From positions 14,267,001 to 14,331,000 of the forward strand of contig BSBN01000888.1 in assembly GCA_027924645.1 (NCBI GenBank): a DNA stretch of 64,000 bases. The letters run 5' to 3'. This DNA comes from Cunninghamia lanceolata (taxonomy: Eukaryota > Streptophyta > Pinopsida > Cupressales > Cupressaceae). Made by a program: the position numbers and the translations under genes. Below, in pieces: positions 1 to 13,084 of this stretch (its first letter is position 1; every line of letters starts with the position of its first letter). The notes below the pieces were generated by a model. The model was not told the DNA's origin. It was given only the letters and a program-made list of their open reading frames with translations, and did not search any database.

Positions 1-3000
1 TATGTAATTACTTATTGTGTTTATTTATTCACTTATTCCCAAATGTTTTATTGGGGTTAATTCTAGGGACAAGATGGATCCCACACCTATGGATTTGACC
101 CTGAAATTTTAAAATTGAGAGTCGTGCCCATTTTGCTAGTTGTTATGAGTTGACTTAAAACACGCTTCCCTAATTTTTTTGCTATGTCCTATTGAAATGC
201 ATACAATTGCATTTGTTTTTGTTGCCAATCAATCATTCAAAAATCATTCATATTCAAAGGAGCATACTAGGAGCACTTCAACTAGAGCACTTAAAAGAGA
301 CTATGTCTACATAATCATCTACATGTCGAAAGATTGTTGATCTTGATCATTTCCATGATAATAAAGCCAATTCTATCAAGGGTTTTGACTTACGAGAACA
401 TGACCTTTGTGATTTGGTAATCTCCCATGTGTTTATAAACACTACCAATTCTTAACAATAAGAGAAATGAAGGAATTTAGACAAATTAGCAACAAGGATT
501 GTGCAGTTTCCTAAAATGAGTTTGTGGACCAAAAGTTAGATTTGCGCTTATGGACTTGATCCAAATCCCTAAGATGTATGGTAGACTCATTTTTCACTAA
601 TTTGAATTGTTTAGCTATTTTGGATTTTTATATTTTAGTTCTCTTGCACTTCTACTAGTAATATTTTTTAGACAAGCTCCAAGAATGGCCACTCTTGTAG
701 ATACTTTTAAAGAGGCGATCTATTTGGATCAACCCTTTAAGTCTTACGTATTCGATATGGGATATGCTTCTATTTATAATCAAATGAATTGTAGACCCCT
801 CACTTTCCACAGTTCCCAATTGATCAAATCCCATTTATAAGAACCAATGAGAGGATGCTCCTCCAAATTCTCTAAAATATATTAAAAAGAGGGTTTCAAG
901 TTCCATCCAAGAATTAATAAAGTCCAAGGAAGGCATGTGAAACTAGTCATGGTCCTTATCATTAAGGGTAAATAAAAACAACTTGCAAGATAAACATTCA
1001 TGAACAATACCAATTAGGAGCAAAGCATTCTTCAAATACTTAATGTGCTCTTACCCAGTCCTTTTTAGCATTAGGATAGAATCCTAGGAGCAACTTGTGA
1101 GCCTTTTGGGGATTATTATGGACATCCATAGGAATATTAATGGGGTTATTTTTTATCCAAGGAATTATCACAAATAGTAAAACAACCTTAGAAAGCTAGA
1201 AATAACACACCAAAATGTAACCTAAAACCTTAAAATGAGTTCTAGTAAATAATATACTACCAAAAATTGATGAAAATATGCATAATTAATTTATCAAATT
1301 CTAGACTCACACACAATCAACCCTCCTTCTAGTTCCATTCTATTGGCTAGAAAAGGTACACAGACCAATTCTAGGAGATGGAGAGATCACCTCTCTTGAA
1401 AGGAGACAAAGGTAGTCTCCTAAAATTTCTTTCTCACCAGGTATTAAAGCATTGTAAGGATATCCTAGTGCTAGATGCTATATTATTTCACAAGGATCCC
1501 ATGGATATGCTAGTGCAAAAAAAAGTAAACTAGTTATATACATGATGAAATAGTTTGATAGTTCATTATGAGTTAGTGTTTGTAGGAAGTAAAAGATTAA
1601 AAAAACCTAAACTAATCCTAATCTATCAACAGGATAAAAAGGAAAAATATAAAGGGCAAGAAAGAAAACTAAAATGAAAATGAGTCACTTGGATGAAGAG
1701 AGGAATCAAGTATGTCAATGTAGAAGATGACCATTAACTTGGAAATCTTCCTTCCAAACATAAGAAAAATAACTCAAGCTATTGGTAGTCTTAGCTCAAC
1801 ATAAAGCATGAGTTGTGTAAGCATCTAAGGAAAACAAAGACACATTAAATTGCATCAAAAATGAGAAAGACAATTAGAGATAACCATCATGAAAAGATGA
1901 ATAATTGATAATAAAAAAATTCATTTACAATCATACATTAAAGATTAAAAATAATGTTTACAAAGTGATCTCATATAGGCTACAATGACTTCATTCCTAG
2001 CTAGAAAATCTCTATTTCAACAAATGAAGGAGACCCTCCACCAAGTTACTTGCATATAAGATTTCGTCTTTTTATAGTTCTCTTGATTTCCCAAAATCCA
2101 ACCAAATAAATAATTACTAATGATTCCCTCTTTTATATACAAACCAATGAAAAATATATAAGGTACATGAATCAATGTAAACATGACTTACATGCCCTCG
2201 AGTTCTATAACACCATTAATTCCTAAGGTTCTACAAAATTAAAATCTAGAACCATTTGAAATAAGGTATTTAATGAGTTATAGGCCTTCCCATACATCTA
2301 AATCAATTTAGAATAGGAGATTTGATGATTAGCATGATATTTAAGATAATATATTGCCTATTTCAAGATGCTTCATTGACACACCTCTTCTTAATTATTG
2401 GGCACCAAATGTACTTGGCCATTGTTGATTTCATTAATTCTTATTATGAAACAATCTTCCATCATTCGTCCAATATTAAATAAATCTTATTTGTCCTTGT
2501 TTTCCATGTCTTGAACCACTTACCAAGAACAAATCAATAGTAATAGATTTGAAAAATATTACTAAAGTAATTTAAAATCTTATTGATTTAGAAATCTAAT
2601 TTAAAATTCCTCTATGTTAATAGAGGGATTATTAGTTATATATCTAGGCTTATTCCAATATGCCAAGCTTATGTGGATACATAGTGTCACCAAAATATAC
2701 ATTGTATAGAATTAATAATAAATCCATGTCATCACCAAAATATTACTAACTTGGTGGGATAAAATCTATACTTATATTATCGCCCAACAAATTTGAGTCT
2801 AAAATAGTGGTTGTCAAGTTCATTCAAGTAGGAGGACATGTGGCAACACCAACCAAATACATGGTGTCAAAGAAAAGACATGTATGAGTATATTTTCAAG
2901 GAATTAGATGCAAGGTTTTATATATGGATGGCCTTGTTCTTAGGTTATATTAGATCTTACTCACTTGGACAATCCTAAGAAACACTTAGAATTAGATAAA

Positions 3001-3172
3001 GGAGACTACCTCAACAAGTCCCCTATTTGTTATGTTTTGACCTCCAATATAGAACTTTTGAAAAATTGATGTGTGTGCAACCTAGTATTTGTGTGAAAAT
3101 CGCATAGAGAAATTCATAAACCTCTTTAAGGTGGCCCTCTAAGTTTTTGTTTGTCATTATGTAATATATTCA

Positions 3173-3289
3173 AATGTCATACCACCCCAATATTTCAATT
3201 TCTCTTTGAAAGAGGGTATTATGTTTTATATCATAATTGGTGCATGATAGGTAACAATTATGATCAAATGTCATACCACCCCCAATATT
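3173..3289 (+). repeat. Pair of direct repeats, 92 bp apart
   Basis: The block beginning AAATGTCATACCACC followed by CAATATTT occurs at 3,173 and again at 3,265, nearly identical, with an AT-rich spacer. It is probably a remnant of a tandem array. No function is visible. Confidence 0.6.
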
Positions 3290-4069
3290 TTTGAATACCA
3301 TGTGCATGATATAACATCGATAATTTTTTTTTACCACAAGTAAGAATGTAAGTCTTAAATACACTGGGTTACTTCTAGAGGAATGTATTTATAGGTAAAT
3401 TTAGCCTACATGGTTACACTAGTTAACATACTAATTTCTCTTACTAAAGTATAATTATGATCAAATGAATGTGTTATGTTCAACTTGAGGGCAACAATGT
3501 GAATTAGAATTGAAAAAAATGTACATCCATTGAAATGCATATACTTTGAGTGAAAAATGATGTAAATGACCACAAAAACATAATCATACTAAAATATTAA
3601 TGTGCTTGATTAACCTTCAATAGTAATTATTGGTCAAGATTTCAAATAAATAGTACAATAATTGGTTGTTACTATGTGAGTAGTTCTATCTAGGATTAAT
3701 CACAACTAGTTAATCTTACATTTTCTTGTAAGTTTTTCAATATTATCTATTTGGTAAAATACTATAAATAATTTGTGTCTAATTTTACTCAATCATTACC
3801 AATTTCTCATTATTGGCTTCAATTTGCCATAGGTTTCCCTTGTTAGTGCAAGAATTTATTTTTATGGGGATAATCACATAAGGACTCTACTTGGCCATTA
3901 TTGATAATATCTAAACTTTCTCTAGTAAAAAATTGATTTGATTTGTGGCTAAATCTCTTGTAATTAATTTTATTGAACATTATAAAGGAATTGATTGACA
4001 ACTAATATCCCTAATTTTCTTTAATTGATTTGGGATAGTTACGTTTCAAGGTTCCATTTAGAACTTATT

Positions 4070-4345
4070 TCACCCAATTGCACACTTGGTTGAACCTATA
4101 TAGTAACTTGATCTACAATGTGTGTTATTTAGGCTATCTACACCTTAAATTCCAATTGGAGCATATTATACCCAATTGAACACTTAACTGAGCTGATCTT
4201 GTAACTAGATCAATCATGTGTGTAATTGAGACTATTTGTGCCATATGATTTGAATTAAATCTTATTGTATCCAATTTCATATTTGATTGAACAAATATAA
4301 TAATTAGATTGATCATGTGTATGATTATAGCTAATTAAATGCCCT
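4070..4345 (+). repeat. Decayed tandem repeat, about 98-bp period, three copies
   Basis: Units begin near 4,073, 4,171 and 4,270 with variants of CCAATTGNACACTTNNNTGA, followed by TAACTNGATC and ATCATGTGTGTAATTNAG. The copies are clearly diverged, so the array is old. A separate 24-bp doublet built on TTAGTTNTTATTCACTC lies at 4,714-4,756. Confidence 0.65.
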
Positions 4346-5258
4346 ATAAAAAATTAAAGAAAATCATATACAATAAAGCTTAATTTTAATTCATTAATTA
4401 AATTTAATGTAAGAATATAACATTAAATGCATATATATTAAAGGGTGAGTACAATTTAATGGAAGTTGGGGATGTTAGAAGCTTATTGATCTTAGTGCAT
4501 ATGTACTCCTTTTAATAGACAAAATAGTCACATTAACACTTTTTTTGTGTATTTTTTTTTTTCTTAGTGGCATCACCATTTATGCACATTTTTATTACAT
4601 AAAGTTTTAATTGAGTCCATTTTATTGGAGAAGGGTCCACACTAATTTTAAATCATTTAGGAATTTTGTCTACTTTCACACTAGAATTGGTCAATCAAAT
4701 ATACTTCTAATTTAGTTGTTATTCACTCATTTAGTTATTATTCACTCGTTTAATTGAGTGAATTTTATCTCTTTTAAAGTAAGTTGATTAATACTATCAT
4801 GGTTTAGGTTTTCATTTTAAATATAAGTAGAAAGTAAAAAAAAAAAAACTACAAAACCCAAACAATGAGTTCAAAGTTTGTTATCATTGTTGTATTGACA
4901 TCGTAGAAACCGATTAGCAATTTAGAATTTCAAAAAATTACTTCAAAAACATTTAAGAAGCCATAACGGAACTCCGATTGATGATTAAAACAAATATACA
5001 ATAATGAAAACAGGATGATTTTTTATTGAGGTTTGCAAGGGATCCAAGAATAACGTTTCACTCACTGTAGAGACAACTTGATTGACACTCGCCAAATCTT
5101 TCAAGGATACAAATATAATCTAACAGTTCAACAAAAAATTCAGGGATGCAATCGAAAATCTTGGACACCTTCTATACCTTTAAACGCTCCTTCCTACACA
5201 AGCTAGCTAATTAAACAACTTAACAAGTACAGTCTATTGTGCATAAATTACTTGCAAT

Positions 5259-6041
<783 letters not shown>

Positions 6042-6112
6042 TCACACACAGAAAACAGGGTTCAGACAAGAGTAATGTTTACTTGGTCTTAATCTTTTGG
6101 CCTGGGAGTGTA

Positions 6113-6122
6113 AATATATATA
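6113..6122 (-). promoter_or_regulatory. TATA box of the GST gene
   Basis: On the minus strand the sequence reads TATATATATTTA, about 80 bp upstream of the GST start codon. This is a normal plant TATA-to-ATG distance with a short 5' UTR. Confidence 0.65.
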
Positions 6123-6231
6123 AGAAAAACAATGTCGGCAACGTTGAGCGCCATCAATGCTGCTGTCGAGTCTCTACTGGAGGTAGGCCCCTGTGTAAAA
6201 TGATCCAGCTACTCAGTGCTTAGCATTATGC

Positions 6232-6251
6232 TGACGTCGGCCCTTGCGTAA
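6232..6251 (-). promoter_or_regulatory. as-1/ocs-like element upstream of the GST gene
   Basis: On the minus strand there is a TTACG half followed 12 bp later by a GACG half (TTACGCAAGGG then CCGACGTCA). The spacing equals that of the two TGACG boxes in the plant as-1 element, and 13 of 20 positions match the as-1 consensus by eye. The second half overlaps TGACGTCG on the plus strand. It lies about 110 bp upstream of the TATA box. Many tau-class GST genes are induced by auxin, salicylate or electrophiles through TGA-type bZIP factors at as-1/ocs elements. That family knowledge makes the site credible, but it is not proof. Confidence 0.55.
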
Positions 6252-7385
6252 CAACGTGCATGTCAAGGAAAAGTATTTGACCACACCATCAATTGAGGCA
6301 TATATTTAATGCGAAGGGTGCGGGCCACGAAAACCCACATAGCCCCATATGTTACTCTAAAAATATCAATACAAAGACTTTGGAATGGTTTTATAATCAC
6401 TACACTCACAACTAATAAAAATAACAATAGATAAGCAACTTGATGACAACTAATAAACTAGCAATTGCACGTTGGTGTGCAATGGGTACGCCAAAGAGTT
6501 CTGGAAGTTTAATTGTTATGTCTTTAAGTGAATGATGATGGTATTGTATCCCTATGGCCTATGTTATTTTTTGTTTTATGTGTGTCGTGAATAAATGTGT
6601 ATAAATTTAATGGACTTCAAGATTTGTGTGTTTTTGCTTAGTAGCTTCTAAAAATGTGTGAGCTTTCATGTTTGGTGTGTAGTCTCTATTTGCATGCATC
6701 TCCTTTCTAGATTCTTTTCTATGCACTGCACCTGGATTCACCTACATTCCATTAGTTGTCACCTATGCATATTATTTGAAGCATGTATGTTTGTTTATCA
6801 TAATCCTCATATTTCACATCTTGATACCTACATTTAATTTAGGCTTCTCTTGCTAATATAAGATCTTGCCTACCATCCTGCATCCTCTCATAGGATGTCA
6901 CACGATGCAAAGATCGATCAAACTTAGTGACGCTCGTTCATTTTATAATTTCACACCTTTGCATAATTTGGAGATCAAATGGATTAAAATTAAATTTAGA
7001 CATGCTATAATTTTAGATTGAAAATTCCTAATTGTATAAAAAATATTAAATTTGCAGGGAAAAACTTTTGATTTGTTTGAATTTGTAGATGATATGAGAA
7101 TGATCTGGATACCTCAAAAATGACGTGCATTCTATGTCATGGGAGCCCATTGTGTTCAATATCTCTTTGGTACAAATTTATCTAAAAGGAACATTATTAT
7201 TAGTCAAAAAGAGGCTTACCATCTAAGGAACAACCCTCATGGAAAAATGACAAATACCTATAGAGAAGGAATGTATTTAAAATAAATTAACTATGTCCAA
7301 AAATTTGTATTTTGTCAAATTAAAAAAATGTATATAAGAATGTTATATTTAAAAAAGGTGGGGGGAGTGGTTTAACAATAAGTGT
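6252..7385. other. Intergenic sequence upstream of the GST gene
   Basis: AT-rich, with no coding region, RNA gene or transposon terminus that I recognise. Confidence 0.5.
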
Positions 7386-7580
7386 CCATTTATCTCTCTT
7401 TCTCTCTCTATCATTCTCTATCTCTCTCTTAGTCTCTATCTCGCCCCCCCCCCCCCCTCTCTCTCTATAGATATATATAGCTTTGTCTCCCTCCCTCTCT
7501 ATCTATTTATCTTTATCCCTCTCAGACCTCTCTCTCCATCTCTATCTTCCCTTCTTTTTTCCTCTCTTTCTCTCTATGAG
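7386..7580 (+). repeat. CT-rich microsatellite with a long C run
   Basis: Interrupted TCTCTC/CTAT repeats enclose an uninterrupted run of about 16 C residues near 7,443-7,458. This is simple-sequence DNA. Open frames across it are artefacts. Confidence 0.85.
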
Positions 7581-7700
7581 TTATCCAAAGAGGTCTTATA
7601 GGTCAATTGTTAGATCCTTAATTAAATGACATGTTGTATTCAATGTAGCTCCCCATGAAAAATCTCACCTTTTTCAATTGTTTATATATATATATATATA

Positions 7701-7758
7701 TATATCTTAAAGGTCAATTGTCAGATCCTTAATCAAATAATGTGTTTTTTCCACCCAA

Positions 7759-7835
<77 letters not shown>

Positions 7836-7890
7836 TAAAGGTCAATTGTCAGATCCTTAATCAAATAATGTGTTTTTTCCACCCAACTTT
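7701..7890 (+). repeat. Duplicated 60-bp unit separated by a (TA)n array
   Basis: TCTTAAAGGTCAATTGTCAG and the sequence through TTTTTTCCACCCAAC occur at about 7,705-7,763 and again at 7,833-7,890, nearly identical. A more diverged copy starts near 7,598. An uninterrupted TA array of about 70 bp (7,763-7,833) separates the two good copies, and a second, shorter TA array is at 7,683-7,705. Confidence 0.85.
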
Positions 7891-8277
7891 TGAGGATAAG
7901 CTTGTTTTCTTTACAAATTTTTGTAGATACAACATAATTGAATGATATACCTAAACACTGCAAATCAAATTCTGCAATCCCAACTCAAAACATAAAGATG
8001 GTATCTATAATGAATGAATCAAAGTGATACATTTTTCCTCTTCTCCCAATTTACATCTATGGAATCCAATTGACTCATTACTACATGAAAAGCATTTAAA
8101 TGTTTGGTTACAAAGTCTTCTTCATTCATCTTTAAAGAATGCAAATTTCTTTTCAAAAATAACTTACTTACAAGACACTTAGTTTGATATAATGCAATAA
8201 TTCTAACTCACAAACTCTTAGATACGTATTTTTTGGAGAATACATTTATTATGGATGGTAGTTGGTAGAAATTCTCT

Positions 8278-8497
8278 ACCAATGGTTCACAATATCTTGC
8301 CTTGATGAGACAATATCATTGTTTATATTTTGACCTCTCTCCCCCCTTCTCTCTCTCTCTTATATTTGCAGAGCATATATATCCTCTGCCAATGGTTCAC
8401 AATATCTTTCCTTGATGAGACAATATCATTGCTTATGCTTCACCTCTCTCTCCCCCTTTTCTCCCCCACTTCTCTCTGTCTCTCTCTCTCTCTATAT
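8278..8497 (+). repeat. Tandem duplication of a 110-bp unit inside the fold-back region
   Basis: The unit CCAATGGTTCACAATATCTT through the following CT-rich tract is present at 8,278-8,387 and again at 8,388-8,497 with few changes. Confidence 0.8.
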
Positions 8498-8518
8498 ATA
8501 TATAATACCTAGATGATG

Positions 8519-8710
8519 CAAAGCAACTTCTGCATATGAAATAAAATTAAAAAGAAAGAAACAAAGAGAGGGTAATATATATAGTTAAACAAAGAGGGAG
8601 AGATATATAGATAGAAATATAGATATATTTCTATCTATATATCTCTCCCTCTCTTTGTTTCTTTCTTTTTAACTTTATTTCATATGCAGAAGTTGCTGTG
8701 CATCATTTGG
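8519..8710. repeat. Large imperfect palindrome
   Basis: The two arms converge near 8,622. The inner arms (GAGGGAGAGATATATAGATA and its complement) are nearly perfect, and the outer arms (ACTTCTGCATATGAAATAAA and its complement) continue to 8,519 and 8,710. The sequence could extrude a long hairpin. Confidence 0.8.
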
Positions 8711-8813
8711 GTATACTACTCAATTATGTTGTATCTAAAAAATGTCAAGAAAACAAGCTTATCCTCAAAAGCTGGGTGGAAAAAACATATCAAAAGGGTA
8801 AATTGATTGAGGT

Positions 8814-9256
8814 GGAATGATTCAAATACTTAGTATATCATAGATTCAAAAGACTTGTACACCAGCAACATGCAGGCTACAAAACAAGGGCTCACAGGCC
8901 TGATTCTAGTTACAACATATATGTCAATGAAGCACCTATTCCAAATAGATCCTAAGACTAAAACATCATATTATGATTCACTACTTTCCTAGGCATCTAA
9001 GACATGCTTATATATCATTTTCAAGCTGAAGAATCCCTCCGGGTTGGCCAAGAAAGAAGTTACAATCTCCAATGAAGGTGTAACATGTAGAATGAATAGG
9101 TTGGCCTTAAACATCTTGTACTCCTCCACAAATGATGGAAACTGGATGCAAATCTCAAGGGAGGTTGAATAGGTCCAAAACAATCTTGCATGATGTTTCA
9201 TTTAGCTCCACAAGTCACAGAAGTGCTCCAAAAACCTTCTCCCTTAGTTGTCTATC
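8814..9256 (-). repeat. Element A 3' LTR (truncated)
   Basis: Direct repeat of 14,397-14,846, starting GGAATGATTCAAATACTTAG and running through GATGATGGAAAC. By eye it differs at several tens of positions. Homology stops abruptly at 8,814, where the fold-back region begins. The extent above 9,256 is uncertain because the other copy ends there. Confidence 0.75.
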
Positions 9257-9572
9257 TGTATGCTCTGTTCTGTGAGACCAAGTGATCTTCTGATAGAGAT
9301 AACTTTTCAAAAACTGATCCAAATGATCTAAATTTTTGATATGATGTGCATGATGATGTTTAGATGTTAAGTCCTGCTCCGCAAGATCTGAAATGATAAT
9401 GCAGCAAAATGCGGACCAAAATATTGAAACTAGTTCTGACTGAACTCTGACTAAACTAAACTAAAATGAAAGAAAAGAAAAGAATTGCAAATATTTTTGG
9501 TTGATGCAAGATTGCTCTGCAACCTGGGATGCTCCTACATCAGACACCCGGGGTTGTTGAAAAGTGAGTCCC

Positions 9573-9767
9573 TCACTTTGCTGGGGCTAGAGGAAAACCA
9601 AGACGGTCTACCTCAGCCTGAGAAATCCAAGATGAATCTTCTTCTAGTCTACCTTTCCACTTTACCAAATATTCATTGTATTGATTTCCTCTGGTGTTGC
9701 GTCCAACTCTATTATCCAAGATGTCATCTATCTGCTCAGGTTGTTGCTGTGGTAACTGCTTCTTCAA
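9573..9767 (-). pseudogene. Element A chromodomain (integrase C-terminus)
   Basis: Reads IDDILDNRV, then YNEYLVKWKGR, EEDSSWI and AEVDRLG, which is the chromodomain core (YLVKW plus D-S-W) found at the C-terminus of chromoviral integrases. In the family this module binds methylated histone H3 and steers insertion into heterochromatin. It is separated from the integrase frame by a frameshift. The fold residues look largely intact. Confidence 0.85.
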
Positions 9768-9806
9768 GTCATCTTTAGTTCTGTCACTGAATTCTCTTTC
9801 ATGACA

Positions 9807-10852
9807 TTAATATAGGTTTGTAATGTTGAAAATAGGTGCTATACTGAATGTCTCTAGTAGCTCCACTTCATATGCATTTCCTGAGTATCCTACATGGTCC
9901 AAACTTAGATTCATCTTCAACTTGTTATATGTGTCTACTGGAAATCTCTCTTTTCTCAGATATACCATCACTTCATCTCCAACTACAAATTCTTTGTGTC
10001 TTCTCTTCTCATCTTCTTGCTCCTTATACTCACTGTTCATCACTTCTAAATGCTTCTTAACTTGATTATATACTGTCTCCATGTGTCTTGCAAATTCTTC
10101 TGCCTCTGCACTTCTCTTGTTCTCCATACTAATGTCTCTCAACTCTAGTACTCCTCTAGTGTTTACTCCGATTACAATCTCAAAAGGTGTCTTTCTGGTA
10201 CTCCTTTTCACTGAATTATTGTATCCAAACTCTTCTTGTGACAGAATTAGATCCCAACTTCCTGCCTTCTCTCCTACCAAACATCTCAACAAATTTTCCA
10301 AACTCTTGTTTACCACTTCTGTCTATCCATCTGTCTATGGATGAAATGTTGAACTAAACTTCAAATCTATCTTCATCTTCTTCCACAATGTCCTCCAAAG
10401 TATCTAATGAATCTTGTATCTCTATCTAAAATTATGCTCTTAGGTAATCCATGCAATCTCACAATCTCCTTGAAAAATAGGTCAGTAACATGCACTGCAT
10501 CAGTTGTCTTCTTACAAGGTATGAAATGTGTCATCTTTTAAAATATGTCCACCACTACAAATATAGAATCATGTCCTCTCTGTGTCTTTGACAATCCCAA
10601 TATGAAATCCATGCTTATGTCTTCCCAAGGTCTCTCCAGTACTGTCAAAGACTTGTATAACCCAGTATTCTGACTACTTCCTTTTGCAATTTGACATACT
10701 CTACAAATCTGCACAAACTTCCTTACATCCTTATATATCTGAGGCCAAAAGTAATGTTCACTTACCAAAGCCACTATCTTATCAATTCCAAAATATCGTG
10801 CCAATCCACCACTATGCTTTTCCTTTGTCAGATTATCTCTCAATGAACTCAT
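9807..10852 (-). pseudogene. Element A integrase
   Basis: The H2C2 zinc finger is recognisable in the upstream fragment (10,852-10,538) by HYFWPQIYKDV and CRVCQIAKG, followed by the start of the catalytic core with the first Asp (EDISMDFILGL). Core C-terminal sequence (SLENLLRCLVGE, FGYNNSVKRST) and the GxxV-type C-terminal domain (FVVGDEVMVYLRKERF) follow in a second fragment (10,316-9,807). Frames differ and stops intervene, so the enzyme is dead. It would catalyse insertion of the element's cDNA. Confidence 0.85.
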
Positions 10853-10859
10853 AGGTATA

Positions 10860-11440
10860 CAGAACTAATTTCCTTTGAACAACATATCTTGCTGAATGAA
10901 ATAATCTAACCACTCACTTCTATCTACCACAACAGGTTCCTTACATGCTTCCCATGGTTCTACAAAATTAAGATCTTCTTCATACATATGCTTTAACTCT
11001 TCAAAACCTAATACTTTAACTCTCATCTCTGTCAGCAAATTTCTTCCTCTACTTAATGCATCTATAACCTTGTTTGACTTTCCACTCCTATGCTTCAGTA
11101 CAAATGTATAACTCTACATTAACTCTACCCATCTCATATGTCTTTGATTCAACTTTCCTTGATTGTTCAGATATTGTAGAGCTTGATGATCTATATACAA
11201 CACAAATTACTTAGGCAACGAATAATGTCTCCACTTCTTCAAGGCTTGAATTATGTCATAGAACTCTTGATCATAAACTCAATGTCTTCTCCTTGCATCA
11301 TTCAACTTCTCACTGAAATATGCTACTAGTCTACCTTCCTTACTTAATACTACTCCTATTGCATTTCCACTTGCATCACAATCTACTTGAAATACCTTGT
11401 TGAAATCTGGTAATGCTAACACTGGTTGCTCTGTCACTTT
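10860..11440 (-). pseudogene. Element A RNase H region (decayed)
   Basis: Lies between RT and integrase. Broken pieces of the gypsy RNase H are readable on the minus strand around 11,060-11,400, but there is no continuous frame. Position in the element is the main evidence. In the family the domain degrades RNA in RNA-DNA hybrids during reverse transcription. Confidence 0.6.
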
Positions 11441-12330
11441 CTACTTCAGCAATTCAAAACTCTTATCTGCTCTTGATGTCCACTGAAAGTCCTTTATGTC
11501 ACCTCTAATTGTCTTTGTCATAGGTGTGCATATTGAACTAAATTTTTTAATGAACTGTCGGTAGAAACTAGCTAATCCATGAAATGATATGACTTCTCCA
11601 ATGCTCTCAGGTGTTGGCCACTTAACAATTACTTTAACTTTCTCAAACACCATCTTCAGTCCTTTCATAGAAATCACAAATCCCAAATATACCAATTCTT
11701 CCTTCATGAAACTACATTTCTTGATGTTTATCAGCAATTTATCTTCTCTCAGTCTCTGGAATACTTGTCTAAGTTTCCACAAATGTTCTTCCTTTCTCTT
11801 ACTTAAAATCAAAATATCATCCAAGTATATGATAACAAACTTACCCAAGAATTTCTTCGAAACCTCATTCATAAACCTCATGAAAGTACTCAGTGCATTT
11901 ATCAATCCAAAAGGCATTACTAACCATTCATACAATCCTTCATTTGTCTTAAAAGTAGTCTTCCATTCTTCTCCTTCTCTGATTCAAATCTAATGGTATC
12001 TACTCTTCAAGTCTATCTTTGTAAAATATTTAGTTCCATTCAAATAGTCCATAATGTCATCCATCCTAGGCAATAGAAATCTATACTTAATTGTGATCTT
12101 GTTGATTGCTCTAGAGTTTGCACAATTCTCCATTCTCCATCTTTCTTCAGTGCACTATAGGTACAGTACAAGGGCTCAAACTTTCTCTAATCAAACCTTT
12201 CTTCAACAATTCTTGTATCTATCTATTCAGCTCTGCATTCTCTGCTGGTGTCATCTAGCATGTTACTTTGTTAGGAAATCTAGCTCTAGGTATAAGGTCC
12301 ATATGATGATTGATACTCTTGATAGGTGGT
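11441..12330 (-). pseudogene. Element A reverse transcriptase
   Basis: The downstream fragment (11,935-11,441) contains the finger/palm block [11 protein letters not shown], the catalytic box YLDD ([12 protein letters not shown]) and the thumb through [10 protein letters not shown]. Upstream sequence up to about 12,330 carries the N-terminal palm ([21 protein letters not shown]) but is interrupted. The conserved YHQIRI block has a TAG in place of Gln and a TGA in place of Arg, both single C-to-T changes. The catalytic Asp pair survives. Confidence 0.9.
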
Positions 12331-12398
12331 AATCCTTCATGTACATTATCTAATATGATATATTCATACTATGTTAACAATTTAGTTATCTCTTGTGG

Positions 12399-12905
12399 CT
12401 ATGATTCTTCAGTCTTAGTGATTAGGGTTCCAGAATTCTTAGGGATCAAAGCATAACACATTTTCTCATGTCTCAAACCATCCAGAAATTTCCTTCCATC
12501 TACCAAATAGATTCTAGCATTCCCACATACTTCACTCTTAGGTTCATCTTCCAGAGGTGTCAAGGTAATTTTCTTTCCAATAGATACTACTATGTAAGTA
12601 TTCTTTCCTCCATCATGTATAGCTTTTCTATCATACTGCCATGGTCTACCCAACAATATATGACATACATCCATCGGCATAATATGACAAATACTTCATC
12701 ATGATAAGATCCAATATGAAATTTCACCAAACATTGTTCACTCAACAGTACTTTGTGTTCATCCTGAATCCATGCTATCTAATAGGGGTTAGGGTGTTTC
12801 AATCTTTCTAACTTCAGCTTAGTCACCATCCCCTCTAAAACCAAATTATCAGTACTACCACTATCAATGATAACCTTACAACATTTGCTTCTTGATTTCC
12901 ATCTG
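12399..12905 (-). pseudogene. Element A aspartic protease
   Basis: The active-site motif IIDSGSTDNLV is readable at about 12,850-12,885 (minus), followed after stops by the flap and C-terminal part (MDVCHILLGRPWQYDR) at 12,680-12,399. Both hallmark blocks of chromoviral proteases, D-S-G-S-T and ILLGRPWQ, are present. The frame is broken between them. Confidence 0.85.
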
Positions 12906-13084
12906 GTCTGGAACAAACTTTTCCTCTGCGGTGGTTACTTAGTTGTCTCTACTTGAAATAGTACTCTCCTCATGACTAATGATTCTCTCTTCTCTAGTTT
13001 TCCAATTGAATTACGTGATCCAATAGGTTCTTCTTCTATAAAGTTGTTCTTGCATTGTTCTCTATTCTCTTACTTGTACTTCCC

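Larger units (their letters stand above)
1..5240. other. AT-rich intergenic sequence without a recognisable gene
   Basis: I see no coding region in this stretch on either strand. The short open frames, such as 607-840 (+) and 3,170-3,364 (-), carry no motif I recognise and have intergenic base composition. It contains scattered poly-A/T runs and three short decayed repeats, listed separately. It may be old, unrecognisable transposon debris, but nothing here proves that. Confidence 0.6.
7868..8793. repeat. Fold-back element with inverted repeats of about 110 bp
   Basis: Sequence from 7,868 onward (TTTTTTCCACCCAAC, then GAGGATAAGCTTG, then TAGATACAACATAATTGA) returns as its reverse complement at about 8,680-8,790. 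A third partial copy, in the same orientation as the left arm, begins near 8,509. No transposase frame is visible. It may be a fold-back or MITE-like transposon, or an inverted segmental duplication. I cannot fix its ends. It abuts, and may have truncated, the lower LTR of element A at 8,814. Confidence 0.6.

Noticed and set aside
607..840. Open frame of 77 codons beginning MFSYFGFLYF
   Set aside because: No domain or conserved motif, intergenic composition, and no promoter or splice context. Likely chance.
7742..7945. Open frame with a long Tyr-Ile repeat
   Set aside because: It is the translation of the (TA)n microsatellite.
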